Shown piece by piece: positions 1 through 11,193 of a DNA stretch of 64,000 nt. Each line of letters begins with the position of its first letter. Position 1 is the stretch's first letter. Position numbers and translations under genes: made by a program. The notes under the pieces are model-generated. The model did not search any database. It was not told the DNA's origin and saw only the letters and a program-made list of their open reading frames with translations. Source of the stretch: Gari tellinella. Taxonomy: Eukaryota > Mollusca > Bivalvia > Cardiida > Psammobiidae. The DNA lies in the NCBI GenBank assembly GCA_922989275.2, contig OV277864.1, forward strand, positions 24,935,550 through 24,999,549, written 5' to 3'.

Positions 1-123
1 TTGCTAGTACTAATGATATCAGCTTGGTAGAAGAAAGGCTCTTAAATAAACACCGGATTCTTCTTCACTGGCAAATCAATAACTATGTTAAACATGGTGC
101 TGCTTAGCGTCGAGTGGCTTTCA

Positions 124-198
124 TTTTGCAAACAGTTTAGATTCAGATCATACGCCGCGAAACGCGGCGTCGGATCTGAATCTAAACTGTTTGCAAAA
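124..198. repeat. Hairpin of a TTAA-2-type MITE
   Basis: Arms begin TTTGCAAACAGTTTAGATTC and are complementary around CCGCGAAACGCGG. The termini of the element were not clear. Confidence 0.7.
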
Positions 199-548
199 AT
201 ATCTTTTTTTTAAATTATAAGAAGTATATTTGTTTAATTTTAAACAACAGCAGGCGATAAATAAGAGTCAGGCGATGATCGAACAGGCTAGGGGAAAAGA
301 TTTAGTCCAGACCACGATGCGGCATTTGAAACATGCCGAGGTTGGTTTCAGCCTAGGAACTGGCAGCGCAGGGCGTGCTGTAACCTTTACTTAGAAAAAG
401 AAACAACTTCTTATCTGGGAATTAAAAACCATCAAATGTATCTATCAAATAAGTTTGATATTTCACCGTGCTTTGAACGTAATATCGTAATATAACCGCT
501 AGACTTTATCAGATATTTCCCCCGTTGTTTTGATCCTATAGAGCCTCT
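199..548. other. Unassigned AT-rich sequence
   Basis: No coding potential or recognised repeat was seen here. Confidence 0.4.
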
Positions 549-706
549 GGATAATTGACATTAAGTAGCAATCGTAAGTGTTCTGAAAGGGTAATTGTCG
601 ATAGCTGAACAGCACGCTGGAGGTTGATTGACTTCACATGTCTGCTTATAAAGAGGAAACTCTTTCTCTGAATGTAACAATACCAGCAATCTGGCTTCTC
701 AACTCA
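549..706 (+). repeat. Direct repeat R1 flanking a MITE
   Basis: Starts GGATAATTGACATTAAGTAG. It is repeated at 946..1101 with shared blocks such as GCTGGAGGTTGATTGACTTC and AACAATACCAGCAATCTG. A TTAA-1 MITE separates the two copies. Confidence 0.8.
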
Positions 707-945
707 CACTTTACTCCATAAATACGCATTTCTACTCTTCCAATCTATTCCTCTACTGAATTAATTAATTCCACTTTTTTAAACGGTCATGAATATGTAC
801 CATAAGGAATGTTTTATGTCCTAGGTTAGGGTTGCTTAAAACAGGCTGAAAGTAAAGCTGAATGCGCCCTAGTTAGGGCGCATTCAGCTTTACTTTCAAC
901 CTGCTGACAGTGATCACTTATCACCAATACCAAAAACAGGTTATT
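707..945 (+). mobile_element. TTAA-1 MITE between direct repeats
   Basis: Begins ACTTTACTCCATAAATACGC and ends near GGTTATTGGATA. The hairpin at about 829..905 has arms AAAGTAAAGCTGAATGCGCC; the A-to-C/G-to-T style change GCTGAATG is matched by CATTCAGC in the other arm. Confidence 0.7.
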
Positions 946-1101
946 GGATAATTGACATTAAGTAGCTTTCCTTTTCTAAGAGGGCATATGTCGATAGCGG
1001 ACAGCATGCTGGAGGTTGATTGACTTCACATGTCTACTGATGAAGGGGAGGGTATTTCTCTGACTGTAACAATACCAGCAATCTGCTTTCTCAATTCATT
1101 A
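946..1101 (+). repeat. Direct repeat R2
   Basis: Diverged second copy of 549..706, offset 397 bp, starting with the same 20-base block. R1 plus the MITE behaves as one tandem unit followed by a partial second unit. Confidence 0.8.
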
Positions 1102-1222
1102 ATACCTCGGATACTTTCAATAAATATTTCCTTTGTTACTTGTTTGGGTAATTCATTATCAACTCATTGATCCCTGAATTAACAAATAAATAATTCCAGT
1201 TTCCAATGACGATTGAACCATT

Positions 1223-1422
1223 TGAACCCATTTATACCCAGTGGATTCTTCCATGTTTATATATTATGCGGCGTCTGATCAGAGTCTACACTGTTTGCTG
1301 ATAGGAAATTCAGTATAAAACAAAATGAAACAAATGAAAAATTTGACCAGGCATCCCTTTGATAAGAATGGACTAATCAAATATATCAACATGGAAGAAT
1401 CCACTGGGTGTAAATGGGTTAA
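1223..1422. mobile_element. MITE with CCCATTTATACCCAGTGG terminal repeats
   Basis: Inverted ends of about 40 bp at 1227-1264 and 1380-1418 include GTGGATTCTTCCATG. The right flank is TTAA and the left is TTGA. The interior carries only one arm of a GGCGTCTGATCAG...CTGTTTGC hairpin, which is otherwise typical of TTAA-2 and TA-1. Confidence 0.75.
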
Positions 1423-1493
1423 GTTGAACTTAAGACAAAATGCAACCGGAAACTAGCACAGTGAAAGTGTGCTATGGATGTATATGTATAGCG

Positions 1494-1506
1494 CTCTCTC
1501 TCTCTC

Positions 1507-1552
<46 letters not shown>
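1494..1552 (+). repeat. (CT)n microsatellite
   Basis: Nearly pure TC dinucleotide run with one CCC interruption. It accounts for the SLSLSL and ERERER open frames on the two strands. Confidence 0.97.
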
Positions 1553-1555
<3 letters not shown>

Positions 1556-1720
1556 AACGGCACCCAACAACGATTCCCTCCTTACAACGACAATTGACGC
1601 TGTTCCTCAAACAAGACATTTATGTCAAAAACTTCACGGCTGCAATGTCGTCTGCTTAATATTTTGGTCTTATCTCAGGTTAACAAAATGGACATTTTGA
1701 CCTAAAACACCTAATAACGA

Positions 1721-1796
1721 TTGACAAACAGCTTGAATCCAGATCAGACGCCGCGTTACGCGGTGTCTGGTCTGGATTCAAGCTGTTTGCAAATGT
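1721..1796. repeat. TTAA-2-type hairpin
   Basis: Arms ACAAACAGCTTGAATCCAGA and complement around GCCGCGTTACGCGG. The AGCTTG variant of the usual AGTTTG is matched by CAAGCT in the opposite arm. Confidence 0.75.
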
Positions 1797-2196
1797 AAAC
1801 AAATTTCCCTCTCTATATCGACTCCCTCCGAACAACGCACATAAGTGTTGTCTCCCATTGGGTGTCGTTGGATAGAGGGAACGCTTTATATGTCGCCAGT
1901 AATACGCTGACGGTGATAAATCAAAACATTTAGAATACGTGATAAAATGGGGGACTCCAACTGAGCAAGATGTGATCAATGTTGAAACTATAAAAACTCA
2001 TAAATAACTAATGTAAAAACAACATTGATTTCCCTGCAGATTGCAGTTTGTTCAAGAGAAAAAACATGGTTTGTAGAAATAGGAAGAAAACATTTTCAAA
2101 AGCAAACTTAATAAAACAAAAACACAGCGAATTTCAAAAAGTAAAACTCCGTTGGAAAATGTTTTCGAGTGGTTAAAAACAGCGTTAAACACAACT

Positions 2197-2445
2197 TACA
2201 ACGGTGAAAACGTTATTCTTTCCCAATAAACGCGTTTACGCTTAGACTATTATTTCCAATGCAAACAGTTTGGAGCCAGATCAGACGCCGGGTAACCCGG
2301 CGTCTGATCAGGCTCCAAACTGTTTGCCACTCAGATTAAAATGAATAATAAGAATTATCAAAATGTGGTCATTTCTCCATTTTAGTGTGTTGCGTTTGCG
2401 TTTCGTTTGCGTTTAAACGTGAAAGAATAACGTTTCCGCCCTGTA
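2197..2445. mobile_element. TA-1 MITE
   Basis: TA-flanked; left end CAACGGTGAAAACGTTATTC, right end GAATAACGTTTCCGCCCTG. Perfect hairpin 2261..2328 around GCCGGGTAACCCGGC. Sub-terminal AAACGCGTTTACGC and GCGTTTGCGTTTCGTTTGCG are family landmarks. Confidence 0.85.
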
Positions 2446-2489
2446 TTTGTTTTTGTTCCACACTTTAAAATAACACTTTTTCCTCGCCA

Positions 2490-2945
2490 TAGACTTAGCA
2501 ACCAGTTTGTATCAAGGCTAGACGCTGAGTTTCAGGACACAAACTGTATGACACTTGTACCGATATTTCCTCAGTTTGTCACTCAGATTAACCCTTTAAC
2601 CCATAGCCTGTTTCTAGTATTTAAGATATGTGACCTATTAAAGCAGGCTTAAAGTAAAGCAGAATGTGCCCTAGGGCACATTCTGCTTTACTTTTAGCCT
2701 ACTTTAAGTTAATATCTGCTAGTATATAGGAAATATTTCTTATAGTACATATTCATGACAGTATAAAATGGAACTATTTTCTTTGTCGGATGAATAAAAT
2801 GAATGCGCTAAAAGTCACTTCTATAAGGGAAAGGGTTAAATGACTTGTCTATATTTTCAACATGTTGTCACTTCTACATTTTATTGCATTCTGTTTGCAT
2901 TTAGTTTAATTTAATCGGGATAGATTAATGTCTTCTCTCTTGTAC
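2490..2945. mobile_element. Degraded TA-1 MITE interrupted by TTAA-1
   Basis: Left of 2588 there is a decayed CAGTTTGT...CACAAACTG hairpin ending GTCACTCAGATTA. Right of 2839 the expected TA-1 continuation resumes (AATGACTTGTC..., TTTGCATTTAG). The TTAA-1 copy sits between. Confidence 0.6.
2588..2839 (-). mobile_element. TTAA-1 MITE
   Basis: Exact TTAA duplication (2588-2591 and 2836-2839), CCC...GGG ends and a hairpin at about 2640..2705 with AAAGTAAAGCAGAATGTGCC arms. Nested in the TA-1 remnant 2490..2945. Confidence 0.88.
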
Positions 2946-3342
2946 GAGAATCATGTACTAAAATGCGCTCGGTGCAATTTCATGAAGAATATGAAATCAT
3001 GTAGCAGCTTAAAGTAATACAATAGTAAAGCAAAATTCTCTGTGTGAACTTTCTGTATTGTTTATGTATTGCAATAAGACATTACCTATAGTAAAGATAC
3101 ATAATGAACGTTCTTCAGAATGACCTTTGAACATACCGTGAAGAAGATTGTTGCTCAAGTTATTAAACTATAGAAAAAGACAATTTCTTGGAAATTCTTA
3201 AGATTCCGGGAGGAGGGGGAGTTCATCTGAGTGGCAAACAGGTTGGAACCTAACAAGACACCGGATTACAACAAGTGTCTTCAAAGGTAATGACTGTTTT
3301 AACACAAACACGTCTATTGGGAAATAATAACGTATTCACCAC

Positions 3343-3555
3343 TTAACCCTTTGCCTGCTGGTCGCGACTTTATTGATTTTTGCAAACAGTTTAGATCCAG
3401 ATCAGACACCGCGTAACGCGGTGTCTGATCTGGATCCAAACTGTTTGGCACTCTTCTTTAGGTTTCTTTACTTAAAAAATGTAAAAATCTAAATTTAACA
3501 AACTTTGCAGACGACAATTTCGAAGCAGACGACATCACCGCAGGATAAGGGTTAA
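3343..3555. mobile_element. TTAA-2 MITE
   Basis: TTAA at 3343-3346 and 3552-3555, CCCTTT...AAGGG ends. Hairpin about 3384..3449 around CACCGCGTAACGCGGTG. Two GCAGACGAC motifs sit near the right end. Confidence 0.88.
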
Positions 3556-3798
3556 GTCTGACTATCGTGTTTTACAAGATTACACTCAACTGCAAGCAAT
3601 ATATCCAAATGATCATAATGCTGTATAATCTTTAGAGTTTTATTGTAGTCTGCAACAATTGTCAGGGTTGTTGTATCGCCATGTTCGTTGAGAAAATAAC
3701 ATCAGAATAGCAAACAGTTCGGATCCAGATGAAACGCAGAGTTACGTCTCATCTAGTCCCAAACTGTTAACACCAATTCTACCGTAGCATGCAAAGAA

Positions 3799-3993
3799 TT
3801 AACCCTTATCGTGCAATCGCGACTTAACCGGTATTTGCAATCAGTTTGGATCAAGATCAGACGCCGCGTCACGTCTGATATGGCTCCAAACTATTTGATA
3901 CTAGTTTTTAGGTTTCTATGTATAAATCTCAATTAAGTTTTTTTGATGACGAAACTTTCAGAGCAGGCGATTTTACAGTAGAATAAGATTTAA
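3799..3993. mobile_element. TTAA-2 MITE, diverged
   Basis: TTAA at both ends and the left end CCCTTATCGTGCAATCGCG. One hairpin arm is shortened around GACGCCGCGTCACGTC. Confidence 0.65.
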
Positions 3994-4234
3994 ACATACA
4001 AAATGTTAGCAAGAATATTAGAGCCATAATCTTGGATGCCACCCTGAAAACTGACAGTTGAAGATATAAGACAGATGGTTCCAAAAGTCTTAACGCTTTC
4101 TATATTATAGTGTTATGTTCCACGGTAAATACCACTCAAATAAAACCCGTCGGTGTTGAAGGCGGTGTCGGTTTAACCCTTTCCTTCATAGAATAGCCTA
4201 TACATACATATTCCTATATAGATGCGTCTATACA

Positions 4235-4400
4235 AACTAAAGGCAATGCAATAAAATGGAGAAATGACAACATTTTCAAAATGTTTATTACTCATTCTAA
4301 TCTAGACGGCAAACAGTTTGGGGCTAGATCAGACGCCGGGTAAGTAACCCGGCGTCTGATCTAGCCCCAAAGATCTAGCTCCAAACTATTTGCAATGAAC
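4235..4400. mobile_element. TA-1 MITE fragment
   Basis: Has AATGCAATAAAATGGAGAAA and a hairpin near 4310..4375 with arms GGGGCTAGATCAGACGCCGG. A short partial duplication of the right arm follows (GATCTAGCTCCAAACTATTT). Confidence 0.6.
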
Positions 4401-4847
4401 ATAAGGATTTAAAAGCATACATAAGCTTATTGAGAAAGAACAACATCTTCACTATTATGACTCGGTCCAAAGAAGAGAAACACCAAGAAGAAGGTCATAC
4501 AATTTGGATCAAGATCTGACATCGGGTTACTTTACATCTGATCTGGACCCAAACGGTTTGTACATTCCACTAATATCTTGTCTAGAAGTGAACCGGTAAA
4601 AGCCAGCAAAAATATGCCTACCTATTTTTTTAATAGACACTCAGTACATGATTGGCTATGGCAAGAAATCATTTGAATTTTTTCCGGCTTTAAAATTGAT
4701 TTTTAAGTGCGCACTTAATTGAAATGTCTATCACATAGTATTGGATTTAAGAGTCTCTCTACTCCAATTTTACTGTGTTTGACAGTCTGTTTTTAATATT
4801 TCTATTCCATTAAAAATGTATTATCACATGTAAATTATATCTTTTTC

Positions 4848-5112
4848 CCTTACCTCATTTACCCCAATAACTTTTAATGGGCAGTTCGTGCTTCAAATCA
4901 AGTCTAGTCCAATTCTTGCTATTTATGTTAGGTTTTTTTGCAATGTATTTCAAAATGACAGCAGTGTAGACCCGGATCAGGGCTTCCCATTAAAAACCCT
5001 CTGATATGGATCTAAACTGTTTGCACAGAAACAGTACAACGTTATAGGTACAACGTTATAGGTAGACTGTTGTAAGCGACGATCATACTCGTCGCTAGGG
5101 TTCAAAGAATTA
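4848..5112 (+). mobile_element. TTAA-3 MITE, diverged
   Basis: Ends with CGTCGCTAGGGTTCAAAGAA and TTAA at 5109-5112. Contains the degraded GTGTAGACCCGGATCAGGG hairpin and a small local tandem GTACAACGTTATAG x2 at about 5035..5065. Confidence 0.65.
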
Positions 5113-5118
5113 ATGATA

Positions 5119-5368
5119 TACAGTGGAGAATCTGTTATTCTTTCCCAATAAACGCGTTCACGCTAAAACTATTATTTGCAGTGCAAACAGTTTGGAGCCA
5201 GATCAGACGCCGGGTAACCCGGCGTCTGATCAGGCTCCAAACTGTTTGCCACCAAGATAAACATGAATTATCAGAATTGTCAAAAAGCTGTACTTTTCTA
5301 CGTTTTAGTGTTTTGCGTTTGCGTACGTTTGCGTTTAAACGGGAAAGAATAACAGATTATCCACTGTA
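5119..5368. mobile_element. TA-1 MITE
   Basis: TA flanks, TIRs CAGTGGAGAATCTGTTATTC and its near complement. Perfect hairpin at about 5181..5250 around CCGGGTAACCCGG. It belongs to the ATCTGTTATTC sub-type shared with 7333, 15314 and 18250. Confidence 0.9.
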
Positions 5369-5518
5369 CATGTACATGTAATCAGAAGTAGCACTTCATT
5401 GTTTCGTCCTCTGAATAAGCCTTTCGTTTTGATATGGTAAACAGTTGAATTCTTAAAACAGGACGTAAGTAAAATAGAAAGCTCAAGAAAGAGATGTCTG
5501 TCTTACTTTCATACTGCT

Positions 5519-5736
5519 TTAACCCCTTCACTGCGGTGACGTCATCAATTTTAAACAATTTTCGTCTGCTTTTATTTCTTAAATTATAATTTTTGCTATT
5601 TCGACTGAAGAAATATGGAAATTAGTGTCAAACAGTTCGGATCCTGATCAGACGCCGCATAACGCGGCGTCTGATCAGGATCCAAACTGTTTGCAAAAAA
5701 ACTGTTGTGCTCGGGGTAAGGCAGTGACGGGGTTAA
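5519..5736. mobile_element. TTAA-2 MITE with TGACGTCA site
   Basis: TTAA at 5519-5522 and 5733-5736, ends CCCCTTCACTGCGGTGACG and GCAGTGACGGGG. Hairpin about 5630..5696 around CCGCATAACGCGG. Palindromic TGACGTCA at 5537-5544. Confidence 0.88.
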
Positions 5737-6200
5737 CAGATCAGCTTTCTTTACCATATTATTTAAGATGGCTGTAAACCCGATTTTCCTCTGTATTTCT
5801 CGCTATCAGTACTAGACCAAATTATTTTTTCGGCTCTTGACATTGGCGTAGACATAAGTCTAATACAATTATACTACGTTCGCTTCACAAATCAAATCGG
5901 GATTAAACGACTTAAAGAAATCAGCTTTTAGTCAGACATGGGCAAAACAACTAGCCAAGATGGATCGGAATGAGAAATAACAGACGATGTGATAAGGGCT
6001 TTCTCATTTACATTTCAATTAATTAATGTGTTTTGGATCCAAATCATAACTACATGTCAAGAGGACAGGGTACCGAGAAATGTAAACAATTCGTTATTTC
6101 ATTCCATTTATTATGACTATAGACTTTTCGATCGTGTGTGTAGAAAGAGTTCATTTAAGATATAAAGGTTTAAACGATTTCAATGTCCGTTTTATCTATA
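5737..6200. other. Unassigned sequence
   Basis: No clear element boundary, coding stretch or hairpin was seen. Confidence 0.4.
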
Positions 6201-6214
6201 TTGAATATTTTTAA

Positions 6215-6287
6215 ATGACAAACAGTGCAGATCCTGGTGGAACACCGCGTTATGCGACGGCTACTTTGGATCTGCACTGTTTGTCAA
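6215..6287. repeat. Hairpin, diverged
   Basis: Outer arms GACAAACAGTGCAGATCC and GGATCTGCACTGTTTGTC pair well; the loop (ACACCGCGTTATGCGACGG) is partly decayed. It joins a TTAA-3-like outer arm to a TTAA-2-like loop. Confidence 0.65.
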
Positions 6288-6699
6288 TTACATTCGATTG
6301 CCCCTTGGGATGTTATCTGGGCGAAAATGCACGCGTATTTATGCTGCTACCCGATTTTGAAGCAGACGACATTTTCATCATATCAAAGGCCAGCCTTGAG
6401 ATATTCATAAATCATGGATATTATTCCCTCTCATGCCCATTTACATTCCAATACAGATTAACCTTCACAGCGCTACATAATATAGTCGTCTGCTGAAGTT
6501 ATCGCCTGCAACAGTTGTCGTCTGCATCAATTCTCAAAATCAGTTTATCTGCATTTCACTTTCAGAATGTATCATAAGAGTGTCAAACAGTTTGGATCCA
6601 GATGAGACGCCGAGTAACTCCAAACTGTTTGCAACAGGTTTCCTAATACCGACCATAGCGGGCAAAAGATTAACCCCTTTTCAATCTAAATAATAAATG

Positions 6700-6745
6700 T
6701 CGTCTGCTGAAAGTGTCGTCTGCTTAAAATGTCGTCTGCTTCATT
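6700..6745 (+). repeat. Triple GTCGTCTGCT motif
   Basis: Three GTCGTCTGCT copies at 17-18 bp spacing. The same motif occurs singly or in pairs beside most TTAA-2 hairpins. Confidence 0.75.
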
Positions 6746-7059
6746 TATTTGTAAATATTACGCAAGTGTACGTTGATTTCTCGAGAATATAGATTCTGAG
6801 TTTGCACGCTCTGGATTTCATATCAGATTTGTATATTTAGAACTTGATCTGGAGTTAAACTGATCGTTTTAATCAAAAATTATATCAGGAATGAAAAGGT
6901 TTAAATTATCCGCTTTGATTTCGGAAGAAACGGTTTACGAGTATTTACTCAAACTATTTACATGTAATGTCTGAGTTTGAAGTAACTATAGAAAGGTCTA
7001 AGCAGTATCAGCAACCATTTTCTAAATACGTGCTTGTAAATATTAAGACACCTGACTGC

Positions 7060-7310
7060 TTAACACACAATCCCCAAAAATACGTCTTTTACGCCTTTAA
7101 TTTGTTCCTCCACTGAAGGAAACAGTTCCATATTAAACAATTTTGAATATTTATCATCAGAAATATTTTCTATTTTATAGTAGATGATAGCTTAAAGCAG
7201 TCTGAAAGTAAAGCAGAATGTACCTTAAGGCGCATTCTGCTTTACTTTCAACCTGTTTAAAGTGGTCACCTATTTTGAAAACTAGAATCAGGCTTTTGGG
7301 TAATGGGTTA
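7060..7310 (+). mobile_element. TTAA-1 MITE
   Basis: TTAA on the left, GGGTTA on the right. Hairpin about 7190..7262 with AAAGTAAAGCAGAATGTACC. It is followed after 23 bp by a TA-1 copy. Confidence 0.82.
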
Positions 7311-7332
7311 TGCAAGAAGACAAATAGGCTAA

Positions 7333-7582
7333 TACAGTGGAGAATCTGTTATTCTTTCCCTATAAACGCGTTTACGCTAAAACTATTTTTTCTTTTACAA
7401 ACAGTTTGGAGCCAGATCAGACGCCGGGTAACCCGGCGTCTGATCAGGCTCCAAACTGTTTGCCACCAAGATAAACATGAAATATCAGAATTGTCCAAAC
7501 GTTGTTCTTTTCTACGTTTTAGTGCTTTGCGTTTGCGTACGTTTGCGTTTAAACCGGAAAGAATAACAGATTCTCCACTGTA
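7333..7582. mobile_element. TA-1 MITE
   Basis: TA flanks, TIR CAGTGGAGAATCTGTTATTC. Hairpin about 7397..7464 around CCGGGTAACCCGG. The two overlapping open frames here are read-through of the palindrome, one per strand. Confidence 0.9.
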
Positions 7583-8196
7583 TGTATTTGTTCGTAACTC
7601 TTTGGCACTAAGAAACTGCCAACTGCTGAAAATGGTGTCTGCTAAAATTCTGAAACTGGAATGGTAGCCAGGCTTTATCTTTACAGAATGACAGTTTGAT
7701 TCAAGATTAACGGTAAGAATGGTCGGTATTGGATTCATACAGACTGAAAGGGTCTAATGTAGGTTTTCAATGATGAAAAGAGTGAAGGTATTTCAGTGTA
7801 TTAACCTTTTGAATGCTATTGCTACATGTAACTCAGGATTACCTTTGAAAACAGTTTTGATCCAGATAAGACACAGTTTAACTTGGCGTCTCGTCATGGT
7901 CCAAACTGTCTGACACTTTAATATAATTTGAATACATTTTTTGTTACAATATAAATATAGAAAAGACTTGTAAGCAGACAACAGTTGTTGTAGACGGCGA
8001 TATTCAAGGTATTAATAGTTAGCAGTAAGTATTGATAAGGTCTCGCATAACACATAGCTGTTTATATAGCAATCTAATATAAACACGGCGTGAAATAAAT
8101 TGAAGTGCTCGTAAATGGTTATAAGAGCTAGATACAACTTCAAATGTTCTTTGCCATACCTTGCATGACATTACGCATCACGTGACCCTTTGTATC

Positions 8197-8421
8197 TTAA
8201 CTCTTTGCATGCTGAGTAATTGTTTCGTCTTCAACAATTTGTCGTCTGTTATCGTTCTAAAATTAGAATTTTCAAATTTTCTTTTAAATTCAGTGCCAGA
8301 ATAGCAAACAGTTTGAATCCTGATGAGACGCCGCGTTACGCGGCGTTTCATCTGGATCCAATCTGTTTGCAGTCGTAATCACTATGGCAGGTATATCCGC
8401 CGCTAGCTTGCAAAGAATTAA
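8197..8421. mobile_element. TTAA-2 MITE
   Basis: TTAA at 8197-8200 and 8418-8421. Hairpin about 8305..8370 around GCCGCGTTACGCGGC. Two TCGTC-type motifs lie on the left. Confidence 0.8.
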
Positions 8422-8477
8422 CCCTTTGAGCTCTAGGTTAATGTCGTCGGCTCAAAGAGAAAACTGCTTTATTTTAA

Positions 8478-8625
8478 CGCATTCTCCCTTAAAACTTCGA
8501 ATGGACAATACCAGTTTCCGATTAAGTGGTGTACATTTGAGTATTGATTTGCTTAAGCTTTTAATAAATTACAAATGACAAACAGTGCAAACCCTGATTA
8601 GGGGCTCCGTCAGGAAGGAATAACG
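8478..8625 (+). mobile_element. TTAA-3 MITE, left half
   Basis: Contains CATTCTCCCTTAAAACTTCG, AATGGACAATACCAGTTTCC and GACAAACAGTGCAAACCCTG, then breaks off into a TA-1-like right end (GGAATAACGTTTTCTAC). Confidence 0.55.
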
Positions 8626-8821
8626 TTTTCTACGCTTTATAATGTCTACATGTACTTATAAATCTAACGTCTTGAATATTTAAGTTTTCCAGAAAATCGA
8701 TTCTCGCCAAAATATGGAGTTTAGATCTATATATATTCATTCTGTCAGCTTTCTCTATAAACACTCGAGGATCAGCAATAAAATATCTGACAGGGCTAGA
8801 AGATTAATGTTTTCTGGCCAA

Positions 8822-9032
8822 TCTTATTACCCATTACCCTGTCGCAATATCGTCTGCTTTGAAATCGTCGTCTGCAAAAAACATTCAATTAAGATAAATA
8901 CAGTATTTGGAGAAAGAGATACATGTCAAAAAGTTTGGATCCAGAGTAGATGTCGCGTCACGTGGCATCTGATCTTGATCCAAACTATTTGCTAATACCA
9001 GTTAATTCGCAATCGGTAGGATAAGTGTTAAG
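8822..9032. mobile_element. TTAA-2 MITE, diverged
   Basis: Left end TTACCCATTACCCTGTCGC, right end GTAGGATAAGTGTTAA. ATCGTCTGC and GTCGTCTGC motifs; a decayed hairpin around GATGTCGCGTCACGTGGCATC, with the ATGTC/GGCAT change shared between arms. Confidence 0.6.
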
Positions 9033-9112
9033 CTATCGCCACTTCTATAGTCGTCGTCTGCTTTTAAATTATAATATCCGCCAAAAAAGATTCGTTTTAT
9101 GCACATTTTGAA

Positions 9113-9345
9113 TTAAACTTTACTTCTAGCTTGTTTCTAGTTTTGAAGACAGGTAAGTCTGCCACTTAAAGCAGGTTGAAAGTAAAGCAGAATGCGCCTT
9201 AAGGGGCATTCTGCTTCACTTGCAATCTGCTTTAAGCTACAATCTGCTAGGATATATTTTTTATTCGGCATATTCATGACTATATAAAGTGGAACTATTT
9301 ACCAAAGGCATAAAAAGTGTACTTATGTAGAAAACGTACTTCTTA
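9113..9345 (-). mobile_element. TTAA-1 MITE, diverged
   Basis: Carries GTTTCTAGTTTTGAAGACAG, hairpin about 9168..9240 with AAAGTAAAGCAGAATGCGCC, then the TATTCATGAC/GGAACTATTT landmarks. The right terminus has decayed. Confidence 0.65.
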
Positions 9346-9636
9346 TGGAGTATGGGTTACAAAGAGCTGGCTGTAAAATATACAGAACTCGTTTACCATA
9401 AATACACCCCGCAAAACAAGTTTATCACCCTGACTGTATACAGTCTTCACATAGCCCACACACGCTTACAAAACACGTCCATTTTAAAAACAATTTTCCG
9501 TCTAGACCAGACGGCGTTTAAATCAGGTCTTGAAAAGTATTAAAACACTTTTGACATTTCAGGGTAGTCGAGGTTTTAACACCCAGACTATGAAAGTGAG
9601 AAAACGGTATAAGTACACGAACAGTCAACCTTGTAG

Positions 9637-9770
9637 TCAACCCCTTGACTGCCATGACGTCATCAGCTTGAAACCATTGTCGTCTGCTTTTAATTATAGG
9701 TAATTTGATTAAAAAATATATATAATTGAGTGTCAAACAGTTTGGATCCTGATCAGTCGCCGCGTTACCA
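9637..9770. mobile_element. TTAA-2 MITE, left half
   Basis: Starts GTCAACCCCTTGACTGCC with TGACGTCA at 9655-9662 and GTCGTCTGC. It stops inside the hairpin at GCCGCGTTACC. Confidence 0.65.
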
Positions 9771-9865
9771 TCGTGACGTCGTACCAGGTTCTTCTTTGAC
9801 CAAACCCGTTTAGAGAGACTTTACATGGCGATGTGTCTCATAAAGTGGGAGTTTATAAACAATAA

Positions 9866-10341
9866 CGATACAATAAGACACAATGTAATGCAATACAATA
9901 CTATGCAATACAATTTAATACAACGATATGCAATTTAATTCAATTCAATTCAATGCAATGCACTGCAATGCAATACAATACAATACAATACAAAACAATA
10001 CAATACGATACAACACAACACAACATAACATAACACATCACAAAAAATCAATACAATACAACGCATACAATACAAGACAAGCTAATGTAAAACGATACAA
10101 TACAATACATTTGATACATTACACTATGAACAATATAACACAAAATACTACACTACAATACAATACAATACAATACAATACAATGCAATTCAATTCAATT
10201 CAATTCAATTCAATTCAATTCAATTCAATTCAATTCAATTCAATTCAATTCAATTCAATTCAATTCAATTCAATTCAATTTGATCCAATCCAATACAATA
10301 CAATGCAATCCAATACAATCAATTTAACAATACAACAATAG
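9866..10341 (+). repeat. Pentanucleotide satellite (CAATA)n/(CAATT)n
   Basis: About 475 bp of imperfect CAATA units on both sides of a nearly pure CAATT block (about 10187..10280, some 18 units). A 137-codon open frame here is pure repeat read-through (FNSIQFNSIQ). Confidence 0.97.
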
Positions 10342-10729
10342 AACGCAAATACACTTTATTCAGCATTGATTCAAGTACATACTTACATTTCCCTTTTTAA
10401 CTTTACAATAATTATTAAGTAAGATCATTTTAATATCACACTTATAACATTTACTTCTGTATGATCTAATATATATTATATGATATAGTAATGCGTAGGA
10501 TTTAGAATGCCGATATTTGTACAGAAAATAAATCCACGGTTTATGACTATCAGATATAATACTTGCCGCCAACTCAAAGGTTAGGCTATAAATACCCATC
10601 ATTTCTGTGCTATCAATTATTTTATCAGCCTTCTGGTAATAGCGTTCTATGTATCGAGATACCTAGTGAATTGGTAATTAACCCTTACCCTACATAGCAC
10701 ATTCTTTACAACACATGAACACCTAGCGC

Positions 10730-10885
10730 GCACTTATTTATTTCCTCCCTGAAACTGCACAACTAAAATTAAGGTTGTTTATGCAAAATCTAATACATTG
10801 TGACAAACAGTGCAGACCCTGATCAGAGGGCTCAATTGGAGCCCTCTGATCAGGGTCTGCACTGTTTACATAGGACAGATGGAAT
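10730..10885 (+). mobile_element. TTAA-3 MITE, partial
   Basis: Begins ATTTCCTCCCTGAAACTGC. Perfect hairpin 10802..10870 with arms CAAACAGTGCAGACCCTGAT around GGGCTCAATTGGAGCCC, followed by CATAGGACA. The right part is lost. Confidence 0.75.
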
Positions 10886-11193
10886 CTTCGAAAGAACGCT
10901 TGTTTTGTAAAGAGCATATGTACGTGACTAGATTTAAAAGGCAGGCTTTGGCTGGGTTACCTGACGTCCGAATAGACTCCAAACAGCTTGCTGCTCAGAT
11001 TAAATCAAAATGTCAATATTTTCACAAAACAACCAACTATCATATCTGCATTTTGTTGCATTTAGTGTTAACGTTTAGTGTGGTTTTGCCGATTGACTTG
11101 ACTAATACATTTTGTATTTGCAAATTGTTTTGATCCATATCAACCACAGCGTGACGCGACGTCATTTCTGAATTAAACGTGTTTGTTACTTAA

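Noticed and set aside
1419..1700. Ser-Leu and Arg-Glu repeat open frames
   Set aside because: Translation of the (CT)n microsatellite on each strand.
7218..7738. Overlapping open frames on both strands (149 and 129 codons)
   Set aside because: Both translate the TA-1 palindrome. The QTVWSQIRRRVTRRLIRLQTVC-like peptide recurs at 5181, 15330, 18312 and 56388 wherever the hairpin is present.
9928..10341. 137-codon open frame
   Set aside because: Pure pentanucleotide read-through (FNSIQ repeats).
10802..10870. Hairpin as operator or regulatory palindrome
   Set aside because: Identical palindromes recur in many TTAA-3 elements far from any gene.
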